Origin: Melghirimyces thermohalophilus
GTDB lineage: Bacteria; Bacillota; Bacilli; Thermoactinomycetales; DSM-45169
Reading direction: 5' to 3'
DNA: 64,000 nucleotides
Assembly (NCBI RefSeq): GCF_900102685.1
Contig: NZ_FMZA01000005.1
Span: forward strand, 1-64,000
Below are positions 49,677-59,540 of the stretch, piece after piece. The notes beneath the pieces were generated by a model. It ran no database searches, had not been told where the DNA came from, and saw only the letters and a program-made list of their open reading frames with translations. The translations under genes were made by a program, and so were the position numbers. How positions within the stretch are numbered: the stretch's first letter is position 1; the number at the start of each line of letters is the position of its first letter.

Positions 49677-50759
49677 TTAGTTCCAGCCGCGTTCATACTG
49701 GGGCGGAACCGGGAGAGCCTCCCGTTGATGCACTTCATGGGCAGCGCGCAGGGGCCAGTGGGGATCTCGCAGCAGCTCCCGGGCCAACAGGACCAGATCG
49801 GCCCGTCCGTTGCGAATGATGTCGTCCGCCTGCATCCCTTGGGTGATCATGCCTACGGCGGCGGTAGCGATGTCGGCGGATTGACGGATCGTCTCTGCAA
49901 AGGGAACCTGGTATCCCGCTCCCACCGGAATGTTCGGGTTGGGGGTGTTCCCGCCGGAGCTGCAGTCGATCAGATCGACGCCTTCCTCCTTTAGCCGTTT
50001 GGACAAGGCGACAGAGTCTTCCAGGGTCCAGCCGCCGTCGACCCAATCGGTGCAAGAGAGACGGACGGTAAAGGGAAGCTCCTCGGGCCATTCCTTCCGC
50101 ATCAGGCGGACCGTCTCCAGGACAAACCGAATTCGGTTGTCAAAACTGCCCCCGTAGGCATCGGTCCGTTGGTTGGACAAGGGGGAATAAAAGCTGTGAG
50201 CGAGATACCCGTGAGCGGCGTGGAACTCCATCCACTCAAAGCCCGCCTCCCGAGCTCGCGCGGTGGCGCTTCGGAAGGCCTCCTGAATCTCTTTGATTTC
50301 GTCGGTGCTCAGTTCCTTCGGGGTCCGGTGATCGTCGGCAAAGGGGAGGGCACTGGGGCCGACCACTTCCCAGCCGCCGTCTTGGTCAGGGACCGAAACG
50401 CCGAACTCTCGCTGTTTCCAGGGGCTGTATGTAGAGGCTTTGCGGCCGGCATGGGCCAGCTGGATTCCCGGCACCGCTCCCTGTTTTCGGATAAAGTCGG
50501 TGATGCGACGGAAGGGCTCCATATGTTTTTCTTTATAGAGGCCCAGGTCTTCGGGAGAGATCCGTCCTCGGGGTTCTACCGCTGTCGCTTCGGCGATGAC
50601 TAGGCCCGCGCCGCCAACGGCCCGAGAGCCCAGGTGGACTAGGTGCCAGTCGTTGGGAGTCCCGTCCTCCGCACTGTATTGGCACATCGGCGAAACCCCA
50701 ATGCGGTTTCGAAGGGTGATACCTTTCAGGATCAATGGTGAAAATAAATGCCGATTCAT
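49677..50759 (-). CDS. namA: NADPH dehydrogenase / ene reductase (YqjM-like)
   Basis: 360 aa old yellow enzyme. SPMCQYSAEDG has Cys 26 and Tyr 28, which tune FMN in the YqjM subclass; FHAAHGYLAHSFYSPLSNQR supplies the His-x2-His substrate pair. The C-terminal RDPHWPLRAA is the FMN-binding end. It reduces C=C bonds of unsaturated carbonyls and nitro compounds using NADPH. AAAGGAGCAGGT-type site precedes the ATG. Upstream of the AKR gene. Confidence 0.92.
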   Translation of the reverse strand: MNRHLFSPLILKGITLRNRIGVSPMCQYSAEDGTPNDWHLVHLGSRAVGGAGLVIAEATAVEPRGRISPEDLGLYKEKHMEPFRRITDFIRKQGAVPGIQLAHAGRKASTYSPWKQREFGVSVPDQDGGWEVVGPSALPFADDHRTPKELSTDEIKEIQEAFRSATARAREAGFEWMEFHAAHGYLAHSFYSPLSNQRTDAYGGSFDNRIRFVLETVRLMRKEWPEELPFTVRLSCTDWVDGGWTLEDSVALSKRLKEEGVDLIDCSSGGNTPNPNIPVGAGYQVPFAETIRQSADIATAAVGMITQGMQADDIIRNGRADLVLLARELLRDPHWPLRAAHEVHQREALPVPPQYERGWN

Positions 50760-50990
50760 ATTACCTGCTCCTTTTTCGATAATCGAAAGGCAATTTCATT
50801 TTACCACGTCCCGCCCCTGTTTAAACCGATCCTTGTTCCTGTGAGGAAAATATGGCCAGTTTTCCGAGGATCCGTGCCGGCTATTTGGCATTTGGTCCGT
50901 TCTTTGTTACAGTATGAATGTCAGTGAATCTTTTTTTGTGTGGCGGACTCGCTGGAAGGCGGGCCGCGATTTTTTTTACCCTTGAACAAA

Positions 50991-51030
50991 GATCCCCCTT
51001 TCCGGCACTCGAGGGAAAGGGGGGTTTTAT
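50991..51030. terminator. Bidirectional terminator-like hairpin
   Basis: GATCCCCCTTTCC pairs with GGAAAGGGGGGTTTTAT around GGCACTCGA, 11 bases beyond the stop of the MFS gene. It ends the siderophore operon on the minus side through AAGATC-type A-rich sequence; the T-tract is stronger on the plus strand. A second GC-rich segment with eight T's lies at about 50940-50978. Confidence 0.6.
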
Positions 51031-51040
51031 AAGTGGGGGA

Positions 51041-52234
51041 TCAGCGCCGGTGCCCCTCTGCGTGGAGAAATAGGAGGAAGGCGAGAATTAGGGGGAGGGT
51101 GAGTGCCAAAAACAAAGGGGGATATCCGGTCCATTCCGCGAGGAAACCGGAACAGACGGTGCCGATTCCGATCCCCAGGTCGAAGGAAGCGAAGAAGGCA
51201 CCGTTGGCACGACCAGTGGCGTTGCGAGGCGCTTGTTGAATGGTCCATGCCTGAAGAGAGGGGTGAACCGTGCCAAACCCGGCTCCGAAGAAGGCGGCTG
51301 CGGCCAATAGATCCCACATCGAATCAGCGATGGCCAGTTGAATGAGGGAGAGAGCGATAGCGGCTAAGCCAAAGGGGATGGTCAACCGCGGCCCCTGTCG
51401 GTCAAACAGTTTGCCTGCCTTCGGTCGGACCGCCATCATCGTGATGGCGTATACCGTAAAAAACCAACCGACGTGGGGAATCTTTTGTTCCTCTGCGAAC
51501 AGGGGGAGATAGGTGACAATCGCCCCCAGGGAAAAGGTGACCAACAGCGCCATGATCGAGGTGGCCCAAGCGCCTCGGGGGATCGACTGCTGTTCGCTCT
51601 CCTGGGAAGGGGTGGCGGAGATTTCGGTTGGCACCTTTGGGTATCGGATCAACCGGGCCGTTCCCCAGGCGGCCAGCACCAGCCCGGCGGCAAGGACGAA
51701 CAGAAGGGAATAAGAGAAACGGTCCACTACCCACAATCCCAGTACCGGCCCGAAGGCGACCGCCAGGTTGGTGAGCAAGCCGTAATAGCCCATCCCTTCC
51801 CCTCGCTGTTTTTCGGGAATCAGATCGGTGGCCACGGCACCGGAGGTGGTGGTCACCGCTCCCCAGGTGAAGCCGTGAACTACCCGCAGCAGCAACAGCG
51901 GTAGGATGGCAGCGGTATAGAGATAACCCCAGGTGGTGGCAAAGAAACAGAGCAGCCCGATCAAGTAGATCCCCCGCCGGCCGTGGCGATCCACCATCCC
52001 CCCGATCAAGGGGCGAATGAGGACAGCGGACAGCGTGAAGGCGCCGGCGATCCACCCCACCATCCCTTCGTTACCGCCGAGTCGGTTGACATATAGCGGG
52101 AGGGTGGGCAGAAGCAATTGAAAACTGACGAAGACGAGAAAGTTGGACAGGCAGATCAGGATGAAATCCTTTGTCCACAATCCAGGAGGCGAGGCTTGAT
52201 TCATTTTGATGTCCATGACGGAATGGGGCGGCAT
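51041..52234 (-). CDS. MFS transporter, last gene of the siderophore operon
   Basis: 397 aa, 12 helices. LPTLPLYVNRLGGNEGMVGW and IRPLIGGMVDRHGRRGIYLI fit the YfcJ/YhhS-like DHA1 group with the conserved G-x-x-x-D-R-x-G-R-R loop. Position at the end of a siderophore biosynthesis operon suggests it exports the product, which is inference. It starts 49 bases after the type C synthetase stop, with AAGGAGTG as a site. No ATPase or receptor for uptake is in the window. Confidence 0.85.
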   Translation of the reverse strand: MPPHSVMDIKMNQASPPGLWTKDFILICLSNFLVFVSFQLLLPTLPLYVNRLGGNEGMVGWIAGAFTLSAVLIRPLIGGMVDRHGRRGIYLIGLLCFFATTWGYLYTAAILPLLLLRVVHGFTWGAVTTTSGAVATDLIPEKQRGEGMGYYGLLTNLAVAFGPVLGLWVVDRFSYSLLFVLAAGLVLAAWGTARLIRYPKVPTEISATPSQESEQQSIPRGAWATSIMALLVTFSLGAIVTYLPLFAEEQKIPHVGWFFTVYAITMMAVRPKAGKLFDRQGPRLTIPFGLAAIALSLIQLAIADSMWDLLAAAAFFGAGFGTVHPSLQAWTIQQAPRNATGRANGAFFASFDLGIGIGTVCSGFLAEWTGYPPLFLALTLPLILAFLLFLHAEGHRR

Positions 52235-52282
52235 CCAAGGGACACTCCTTCCAACCGACGATACCGAAATGGGCTTATGGGC

Positions 52283-54100
52283 TCAGGACTGGATGGATTC
52301 CTTGGCGGCGACTTCCGCTAGGGCGTTGGTTACTTGGCCATATTCGGAGGCGTGGGGGCGGTCCACATCATCCCCATAGCCATAGTCCAGCATGCGGTTC
52401 CGGTTCAAGCACAGCTTGGTAAAGCGGGGCCTGAGCAGATCGAAAAGTTGGAATCGCTCTGCCAGTTCCGGGTGTTCTTGTTGATAGCGAAGAATCGTCT
52501 GCCGGATTCTGGACCAGAAGGAAAATTCCCCGTAGCCTTTCTCTTTATCCAACAGGGTCGACAGGTAGCGGAAATGGCAGATGAACAGCCCGGTGAAGAT
52601 AAACTGGCATAAGCCTTCCGGTGGCTCACTCCGCAGCACCGTCCGCAGATCGTCGGACAGGTTGGCCAGCTCGGGCAGGGGTTGGTCGCTCACATTGACA
52701 TCGTCGACAAAATCTTTAACCGCCAACCGATGCGGGATGTGATCCTTCAGCACCAAAATCGTGTTTTGACCGTGGGGAGAGAACACCAGCCCGTAACGGT
52801 ACAGGAAATGAAGAATCGGCGGCAGAATCACATCGGAGAGCCGTTTGACCCATTCATCGACACTCAGGCCGGAGCGTTCGATCAGTTTGGAGATAAAAGG
52901 TGTCCCGTCTGCATCCACATGGAGCAGCGCCGCCAGGGTGATCGGTTTCTCCCCTTCCTCTAGATAAGTGTAGATGCTTTCCCGCCAGATGCTGCCCAGC
53001 ATCTCCAGGTATTGATAGGGAACTCCCGGCAGGTGACTGTAGTAGGGGTGATCATAGTTGAGACTGGCGATCTCCCCGGGCAGGATCACGCGGCATTCAT
53101 CTCGCAGGAAGGGGTCATTTGCCTGGATCCCTTTGATGTATTCGGTGATTTTGGGTGCGAGCACCGTGCGTTCCCCGGGCAGCCCCCGGTAAACCAAGGT
53201 GTTGAGAATGCTCATCGGTAGCTTGACATGATGTTTCTCCTTGTGGCTGATGTTGACAAAGGTGCGGATCGATTGTTGCGGGAGGTATTGGTCTTCCCCT
53301 TCTCCCAGAGGGATGATGTTTCGCTGGGCTAGTTCCTCAGCAAAGAGCGGGATGATAAACCGGTCCCACTGCCACTGGTGAATCGGCATCAACCAGTAGT
53401 CATCGGGGTTCACCCCCTCTGCCTCCAATTGTTCACGGAAACGGTCCACCTGCTCATCCCCGAGCTCGCCTCGGATCAGGCTTTCGTGATCCACCCCGTC
53501 CACAGCGTGAAATTGGGTTTGGTCCCGGTGGACGGCGATCCAGCCGATCCGAATAGGCTGTTTTTGCTCTGGGGCGTAGGCGAGGTAATCTCCATACCCG
53601 AAACCGATGCGCCCTTTGTTGTAGGTGATCCAGGGGTGGCCTTCCATCTCCCCTTCCAGTTCCGCATAATCCAGATCGGTCAAATCCCCTTCCCGGCTGC
53701 GCTTATGCTCTAGCATGTGGGCATCGGCAAGCAGGGTGTGGTTGTATTCCCGGATGAGATGGCCTGTCGTCTCTTCGCTCATGCCGATGGTCCCCTGCAG
53801 ATCGAGGAGAAAGCGAATGGGATTGGTGGCCGGTTCTCTCTGTCCCTTCTCTTCCCGTTTGATGGTCTCTCCGCGCACATCGTAACTGTCGAAGAGCCGT
53901 TTTTCCGCTGCGAAGGTGTAACGAACGCCGTTATCCAGCTCCAGCAGATAGCAATTGAAGGACCCTTCCGAGCGGATCAGTTGAGGCTGGATGATATCCT
54001 CGTACATAAACTCCGCGATCATCTTGGTAAGCAGGTTGCGGGAGACGGTTTCCCAGACGGATGGATTGAGAACGCGGGTGATCGATGGTGTGGGTTTCAT
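52283..54100 (-). CDS. NRPS-independent siderophore synthetase, type C (DesD/RhbF-like)
   Basis: 605 aa IucA/IucC family. EGHPWITYNKGRIGFGYGDY with YAPE is the N-terminal ATP-binding region; YWLMPIHQWQWDRFI, LPQQSIRTFVNIS and HHVKLPMSI the central fold; FSPHGQNTIL with VKDF the C-terminal catalytic block. Type C enzymes such as DesD, AlcC and RhbF use monoamide or hydroxamate carboxylates. It should perform the final condensation. ATG 54100 (AAAGGA 8 nt upstream) is preferred over ATG 54109. It starts inside the last codons of the hydroxylase frame. Confidence 0.92.
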   Translation of the reverse strand: MKPTPSITRVLNPSVWETVSRNLLTKMIAEFMYEDIIQPQLIRSEGSFNCYLLELDNGVRYTFAAEKRLFDSYDVRGETIKREEKGQREPATNPIRFLLDLQGTIGMSEETTGHLIREYNHTLLADAHMLEHKRSREGDLTDLDYAELEGEMEGHPWITYNKGRIGFGYGDYLAYAPEQKQPIRIGWIAVHRDQTQFHAVDGVDHESLIRGELGDEQVDRFREQLEAEGVNPDDYWLMPIHQWQWDRFIIPLFAEELAQRNIIPLGEGEDQYLPQQSIRTFVNISHKEKHHVKLPMSILNTLVYRGLPGERTVLAPKITEYIKGIQANDPFLRDECRVILPGEIASLNYDHPYYSHLPGVPYQYLEMLGSIWRESIYTYLEEGEKPITLAALLHVDADGTPFISKLIERSGLSVDEWVKRLSDVILPPILHFLYRYGLVFSPHGQNTILVLKDHIPHRLAVKDFVDDVNVSDQPLPELANLSDDLRTVLRSEPPEGLCQFIFTGLFICHFRYLSTLLDKEKGYGEFSFWSRIRQTILRYQQEHPELAERFQLFDLLRPRFTKLCLNRNRMLDYGYGDDVDRPHASEYGQVTNALAEVAAKESIQS

Positions 54101-54105
54101 CTCGT

Positions 54106-55464
54106 TCATCCTTTCACCGGGATTTGGCTTGCTTGAGGTGTTTTGGAGACACGGAATTGTTGGAAAACGTTTTGTTCAGAGATGGGGTAGACTTCCCGGC
54201 CGGTCAGGGTGTTGATAATCACCGAGTTTCGGTGGGCCCCTAAACCTAAATCCGGGGCACCGACACCGTGGGTGTGCAGTTCGCCGTTTTGCACAAAGAT
54301 ATCATTGTACGATCGCTGGGTCAGCGCCAGTCGGTAATCCTTCTCCACGATAAAGCGGCCGGCGCTGTCCCAGTCGATCAGAGAGCCGAGACCGGAGATG
54401 AAGGGAGGGACCCGGTGCTGGTAGCCGGTGGCCAGGATGACCACATCGCTATTGTGGGAAAAGGCTTCTCCCTGATCTCGGTGGTAACAGTGAAGGGTGT
54501 AGGTGCCGTCTTCCCGGGGCTGAATCTCCTGGACTTCTGTGTGGGAAAGGAGCCGTGCATCCAACTCCCGTCCGCCGACGGTTCGCTCGTACATCAGGTC
54601 GTAGATATCCGCGATGGTGTTCGCACTGATTCCCTTGTATAGAAGGTCCTGATGGCGCAGTTTTTCATCCCGCTGTTCCTGGGGCAGGGAGTGGAAGTGG
54701 CGGATATAATCCGGTGAAAAGTGTTCCAGCCCCAGCTTGGAATACTCCATCGGGAAGAAGCCGGCGGAACGAGTAAACCAGTCGAGCCGGTAGCCTTGCT
54801 CCTCTTGCTCCTGCAACAAGGTGTAAAAGACTTCAGCGGCGCTCTGTCCGGAGCCGACCACCGTGATGGAGCGGGCCTGGCGCAAGCGCTCCCGTCGGTT
54901 CAGGAAGTCGGCGGAATGGAATACATCCTGTGTGGGCAGGTCGGCGAATTTCTCGTGGATGTGGGGAACGCTGCCCACGCCCAGCACCAGATGACGGGCG
55001 CGGTAGATGCGGGTCTCCTGGTTTTCTTCATCGATGGCTTCCACGCGGTAATGGCTATCCGGCCCTTCATCCACCTTTTGGACATCGATCACTTTTTGAC
55101 CGAACCGGCAACTGTCCAGTTGTTCAGCGACCCATTGGCAATAATGGTTGTACTCCCGGCGGGGGATGTGGAAGCGTTCCAGGAAATAAAAGTGATACAG
55201 CCTCTGGTGATCCTTCAGGTAGTTGAGAAAGCTGTAGGGACTCGTCGGGTCGGCCATGGTGACCAAGTCGGCGAGAAAGGGGACCTGTAGGGTGGTTCCT
55301 TCGATCAACAGGCCCGGATGCCAGTCGAAGCGGGGTTTTTGCTCCAAAAACAAGGCGTCAATCTCCGGTGTCTTGGTCAGCATGGCAGCCAGCCCCAGGT
55401 TGAAGGGGCCGATGCCCACGCCAATCACATCCTTGATTTCCCGGGAAAAGGCTTGCTCAGGCAT
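54106..55464 (-). CDS. Lysine/diamine N-hydroxylase (IucD/RhbE/DesB-like)
   Basis: 452 aa flavin N-hydroxylating monooxygenase. VIGVGIGPFNLGLAAML binds FAD; ITVVGSGQSAAEVFYTL binds NADPH; DVVILATGYQHRVPPF is the D-x3-L-ATGY signature. It hydroxylates a terminal amine on the diamine produced by the decarboxylase. ATG 55464 has AAGGAG about 11 nt upstream; the frame continues back to a TTG at 55488. It overlaps the acyltransferase gene by 8 bases. Confidence 0.92.
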   Translation of the reverse strand: MPEQAFSREIKDVIGVGIGPFNLGLAAMLTKTPEIDALFLEQKPRFDWHPGLLIEGTTLQVPFLADLVTMADPTSPYSFLNYLKDHQRLYHFYFLERFHIPRREYNHYCQWVAEQLDSCRFGQKVIDVQKVDEGPDSHYRVEAIDEENQETRIYRARHLVLGVGSVPHIHEKFADLPTQDVFHSADFLNRRERLRQARSITVVGSGQSAAEVFYTLLQEQEEQGYRLDWFTRSAGFFPMEYSKLGLEHFSPDYIRHFHSLPQEQRDEKLRHQDLLYKGISANTIADIYDLMYERTVGGRELDARLLSHTEVQEIQPREDGTYTLHCYHRDQGEAFSHNSDVVILATGYQHRVPPFISGLGSLIDWDSAGRFIVEKDYRLALTQRSYNDIFVQNGELHTHGVGAPDLGLGAHRNSVIINTLTGREVYPISEQNVFQQFRVSKTPQASQIPVKG

Positions 55465-56071
55465 CAGTGGATTCCACTCCTTTGTCAAATGGGTTGTTAA
55501 AGGACTCCCGACTGCAAAACAGCAGGGCGGCTCGCTTATCCGGCAGGTCGATCTCCCGTTGGAAGCGGAACCCGCATTTCTCGAAGATGTGGATCATCTT
55601 GGCGTTGCGGACATCCGGCTCCGCCACCACTTTTTCCGTCGGTTCATGTTGGAACAGCCAGTGAGTGATGGTCTGCAACAAAGGGAGGGCGTATCCTTTC
55701 CCCAAAAAGGAAGGAGGGCCGATCAACAGGTGGACCCCTTGATCTTCCGGATGCCAGTCGTAATAGTTGCCGAGGATATCATCCTTCGCCCAGTAGGTCT
55801 CCCAGTAGCTCATCGGGGTACCGTCCAGCATGCCGATATGGAGGGATTTATGGGTATCGGCTAGGAAGGAGGTCAGGTGCTGCCGGTACTTTTCCAAAGA
55901 GATATTCAGATTCCAGAAGGGAATCACGTGGGGCTCGTGATGCCATCGGTGGAGCCGGTCCAGATCCCGCTCCAGCTCCACCCGACGGAAGGATATCCGT
56001 CGACCGATGGCGGGGTGAACCCGGCTGAAGGATTCGGCGTTTCCGTTAACGGCTGGTGTGTGCGACGACAT
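55457..56071 (-). CDS. Siderophore N-acyltransferase (IucB/RhbD-like GNAT)
   Basis: 204 aa AlcB/IucB-type acetyltransferase. FRRVELERDLDRLHRWHHEP and VIPFWNLNISLEKYRQHL with YWETYWAKDDILGNYYDW are family-specific; HLLIGPPSFLGKGYALPLL is the CoA loop. It acylates the hydroxylamine made by the hydroxylase to form the iron-binding hydroxamate. It overlaps its upstream neighbour by 26 bases and the hydroxylase by 8 bases, indicating coupled translation. Confidence 0.91.
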   Translation of the reverse strand: MSSHTPAVNGNAESFSRVHPAIGRRISFRRVELERDLDRLHRWHHEPHVIPFWNLNISLEKYRQHLTSFLADTHKSLHIGMLDGTPMSYWETYWAKDDILGNYYDWHPEDQGVHLLIGPPSFLGKGYALPLLQTITHWLFQHEPTEKVVAEPDVRNAKMIHIFEKCGFRFQREIDLPDKRAALLFCSRESFNNPFDKGVESTDA

Positions 56072-57887
56072 GGGGTTCCTTCACTCCCTTTCGGATGGGA
56101 TTGGTGACCCGGACATAGACTGATTGGCTGGCCATGGGGCCGACCAGTTCGTCCATATCGTGGAGGCGGGTGAGCAGATTGGCCTTGCAGGGGAGCTCTT
56201 CCTCCTCCAGGAGAGTTTCTAGCAACCGGGACGGTTCCCGGTTGTTAGGGAGCCACCCGCTGAGCCGTTCCCTCAGTTCTCTCAGCAGCAGGCTTTCGTC
56301 AATCAGACCGGCGGTGCCGAAGCCGTTGATCAAGCCAATCAGGTGATTGAGGAACAGATAATAGCGCAACCGCTCATCGGCCACATGGTCCTCACACATG
56401 GTATCGCTCTTTTCGTTGATCCCCGGCAGCAGTTGCTGCAGTTGGGGGAAGGTGGAGCGACAGTAGTAGTAGCCCTGATTATCCCGGTAGTAGAAGCGGC
56501 CGGGATATCCCTCTACCAGCTTGACGAGGCTGTTTTGCTGGTGGGCTTCCAATGCGATTCCATAACGCATGTAGAGCCACAGCATCGGTTCCAAAACCAG
56601 GTCCAGGTAGCGGCGGAACCAGTCGAGACTCACCTCTTCCACCGGCCGACTCTCCTGTTGGGCCAGGGAGGTGATCAGATGGGCCAGGCGCGACTGTTCT
56701 CCGGGGATGCTGTCCTGGCACAGACCAGCGATCAGTGTCACCTCTTCCCCTTCTTCCCTTCGGAAAGGGTTGTCGCGGAGGGATACCTCAAATCCTGATT
56801 CCTCCCGCTCGGGATCCACCAGGGTGAGAAAGGCGGGATCTTCGATCACCTGAAAGGCAGGGTACCGTTGCTTCATTTCCCGCCCGATCTTCGTCTGGAG
56901 AATGCGGGACACCTCCACTCCCCGTTCCAGCTCTTTGTACTTATTGAGCCGGAGGGAGTTGGTGATTTTGATATGAACCGATCCCTTCACCATATAGCGG
57001 GCTTCGGGATGATAAAGGGTGCGCAGAGAAGAAGTGGCATACCAGGCTCTTCCCTGTGGCCCGAGATATTGCAGCAACCCTTGGTCCATCCATGTTTTTG
57101 TCTGGGGGTCCCGGAGCAGGTGCTCCGCTTGCTGGGGATGAATAGGCAGCAGAGAGTGATCGTCGTCTCCGCAGTAGGCTTGTTTGAAGGATGGGGAGAC
57201 CTCCGGATCGGCCAGCAGTTCCTCTTTCACCAAGCGGGTGGCGGTCGTGCCCCATGTGGAATCCTCACGAACGAGGGAGGAATGGGCACGGAAGTAATGA
57301 AGGGGGCAGGATCCCTTCAGCTCCGGAGAATAGCTGGCCTGTTCGAATTCCGATAACCCCTGCAGGCTTTTCGGCGTCGGGTGCAACAGGTGGCCGAAAA
57401 GCATGGATTGTTCCGCGTCCAGAAAATGAAATGGGGTATGGTAGAGAGCGGCTCGGTCCTGTTGGCGGGCCGCCAGATTCTTCTCGATCAAGTGGCAACT
57501 TTGGATCACCCGTTCCACCAATTCGTCGGGATAGGTTTCCACCTCGCGCTCGATCACCAATTCTTTCGTCAGCAGGGTAACCATGGTGACATAGTCCAAG
57601 GCTTGCCACGTGTCAGAATTATGAGATCGGTATCGAAACGGATAGGAGAACAAGTGGCGTTCCGTCGGTGACCAGTAACGGACCGGGGCGACGATCTCCA
57701 TGTCGTGATGCGCCAGGGGACACCGGACAATTTTGTGGATGGGGGAATCATCCCAAACTGGCTTCAACAGACGACGGTCGTCGGAGTCGGACTCGGATCG
57801 ATTGAGTAATTCGTAACGGCCGGTCTCCTTCAGATAGCAGTTAAGAAAGCTCTGCATAGTGGCTTGCTGTGCCAACGTATCGGACAT
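56046..57887 (-). CDS. NRPS-independent siderophore synthetase, type A (IucA/RhbC-like)
   Basis: 613 aa. FGHLLHPTPKSLQGLSEFEQ with SYSPE is the type A N-terminal signature; LLPIHPQQAEHLL, ATSSLRTLY and HIKITNSLRLNKYKELERG follow; the C-terminal GIALEAHQQNSLV is the catalytic block. Type A enzymes condense citrate with an amine. ATG 57887 (AAAGGAGAGGG upstream) is preferred over GTG 57896. It overlaps the decarboxylase by 47 bases. Together with the type C enzyme it would make a citrate bis-hydroxamate. Confidence 0.92.
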   Translation of the reverse strand: MSDTLAQQATMQSFLNCYLKETGRYELLNRSESDSDDRRLLKPVWDDSPIHKIVRCPLAHHDMEIVAPVRYWSPTERHLFSYPFRYRSHNSDTWQALDYVTMVTLLTKELVIEREVETYPDELVERVIQSCHLIEKNLAARQQDRAALYHTPFHFLDAEQSMLFGHLLHPTPKSLQGLSEFEQASYSPELKGSCPLHYFRAHSSLVREDSTWGTTATRLVKEELLADPEVSPSFKQAYCGDDDHSLLPIHPQQAEHLLRDPQTKTWMDQGLLQYLGPQGRAWYATSSLRTLYHPEARYMVKGSVHIKITNSLRLNKYKELERGVEVSRILQTKIGREMKQRYPAFQVIEDPAFLTLVDPEREESGFEVSLRDNPFRREEGEEVTLIAGLCQDSIPGEQSRLAHLITSLAQQESRPVEEVSLDWFRRYLDLVLEPMLWLYMRYGIALEAHQQNSLVKLVEGYPGRFYYRDNQGYYYCRSTFPQLQQLLPGINEKSDTMCEDHVADERLRYYLFLNHLIGLINGFGTAGLIDESLLLRELRERLSGWLPNNREPSRLLETLLEEEELPCKANLLTRLHDMDELVGPMASQSVYVRVTNPIRKGVKEPHVVAHTSR

Positions 57888-59415
57888 GCTGGACACCCTC
57901 TCCTTTCGTCTGTTCCAACCGTTTTCCGGTCTGTTTCACTTCTTCCAGGATCGCTTGCACGTCGTCCAGGGTGGTGCGCGGATTGAGCAAGGTCAGTTTC
58001 AGGCTGGACGCCCCCTCCACCTTGGTTCGGGCCACCACCGCCTTCCCCTCTGACAGGAGGATTTGTCGGATGTCCTGATTGAGTTGATCCCGCCATGCCT
58101 CGTAAGAGAGATTCTCATGGGGGGATTGGGGCCGGTAGCGGAACACCACTGCGTTTAGTTCGGGTGAAGGATTGATCGCCTCCAGCTGCGGATCGGCTGC
58201 GATCAGGCGAGCCGCCTCTGTTGCTGTCTGCAAGGTGCCCTCAATCATCTGAGCGAAACGGGCACGCCCCAAATGCTGCAGTGAAAGAAACAGTTTCAAA
58301 GCGTCAAACCGGCGGGTAGTCTGAATCGATTTGCCCACCAGGTTGGGGGTGCCTTCCTCCTCATCCTCCTCTGGATTGAGGTAGTCGGCATTTAGTCGGA
58401 TCGCTTCGAAACGAGCGCCTTCCTTCACTAGAAACGCCCCGCAGCTGATCGGTTGATAAAACAGTTTGTGGAAGTCGACGGAGATCGAATCCGCTTGTTG
58501 GATGCCAGCCAATCGGTGGCGGTGGTGTTGGCTCAGGGCGAGGGCCCCGCCGTAGGCGGCGTCGACGTGAAACCACATGTCTTGTTCCGCAGCGCGTTCC
58601 GCCAGTTGGGGCAAGGGATCGATGCTGCCAAAATCCGTCGTTCCGGCAGTGCCCACCAAGGCGAAGGGGAGCAAGTCCTGTTCCTGGAGACGGGTCAGCT
58701 GTCGGTCCAGGTCATCCACCGACATGCGGTGCGCCGCATCGGTCTTGATCGGGACGACGGCATTTCGACCCAGTCCCAGCAGGGACGCTGATTGCTGGAC
58801 GGTAAAGTGAGCGTCTGCGGAGCAGAGGATACGCAGATCTTTCATCTGCGGGGGTAAGCCGTGCTGCTGGATGTCCCAATCGAGACGGGTAGCCACGAAG
58901 TGGTTCCTGGCTAACAGCAGCCCCATCAGGTTGGACTGAGTGCCGCCGCTGGTGAACACTCCCTCCGCCTGACCGCTGTATTGGAATAAGTCACAAAGCC
59001 ATTCGATCATCTGCGTTTCCAGCAGGGTGGCGGCGGGACTTTGATCCCAGGAATCCATCGATTGGTTCATTGCGCTGATCACCGCTTCCGCGGCTAAAGA
59101 GGCGATCAGAGGCGGGCAGTGCAGGTGGGCGGCACAAGCAGGGTGATGGACGGCTACGGAATGGGCGGCGATCAGCCGGCCCACTTCGGCCAGGGACGTC
59201 TCCAGGTCCCTCCCTGCTTCGGGACAAACGTTCAGTCCGGCCATCCGGTCAGTCAGTTCCTCCACTTTGATCCCGCTGAAAGGGCGTTCCAGGTTGGCGT
59301 ACCGCTCGGAGATTACCTGAAGGGCTGCGTTCATCGCCTGATGATATGTGGATTGGGAAATCAAGCTTCCATTGAGAAACAGGCTGTCCAAAGCTGGATT
59401 GGATCGGATGGTCAT
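57841..59415 (-). CDS. PLP-dependent group II decarboxylase (RhbB/DesA-like)
   Basis: 524 aa. GVFTSGGTQSNLMGLLLAR and FHVDAAYGGALALS (Asp on PLP) precede SISVDFHKLFYQPISCGAFL with the Schiff-base Lys. It belongs to the diaminobutyrate/lysine decarboxylase group and provides the diamine. With no diaminobutyrate aminotransferase nearby, lysine is at least as likely as a substrate (cadaverine, as in arthrobactin or desferrioxamine routes). ATG 59415 has AGGAGG 12 nt upstream; upstream in-frame codons run into the Fur-box leader. First gene of the operon. Confidence 0.9.
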   Translation of the reverse strand: MTIRSNPALDSLFLNGSLISQSTYHQAMNAALQVISERYANLERPFSGIKVEELTDRMAGLNVCPEAGRDLETSLAEVGRLIAAHSVAVHHPACAAHLHCPPLIASLAAEAVISAMNQSMDSWDQSPAATLLETQMIEWLCDLFQYSGQAEGVFTSGGTQSNLMGLLLARNHFVATRLDWDIQQHGLPPQMKDLRILCSADAHFTVQQSASLLGLGRNAVVPIKTDAAHRMSVDDLDRQLTRLQEQDLLPFALVGTAGTTDFGSIDPLPQLAERAAEQDMWFHVDAAYGGALALSQHHRHRLAGIQQADSISVDFHKLFYQPISCGAFLVKEGARFEAIRLNADYLNPEEDEEEGTPNLVGKSIQTTRRFDALKLFLSLQHLGRARFAQMIEGTLQTATEAARLIAADPQLEAINPSPELNAVVFRYRPQSPHENLSYEAWRDQLNQDIRQILLSEGKAVVARTKVEGASSLKLTLLNPRTTLDDVQAILEEVKQTGKRLEQTKGEGVQHVRYVGTASHYAELS

Positions 59416-59540
59416 GGCGGTTCGTTGCCTCCTGTTTACATCAACGGGAAAGATGGGCCTTCCCGAAGTGGTTGTATTCTCAAAAGAGGTATAACTGTCA
59501 TCAACCGGAGTATGTACGGATAGACACCAATAATTAATGA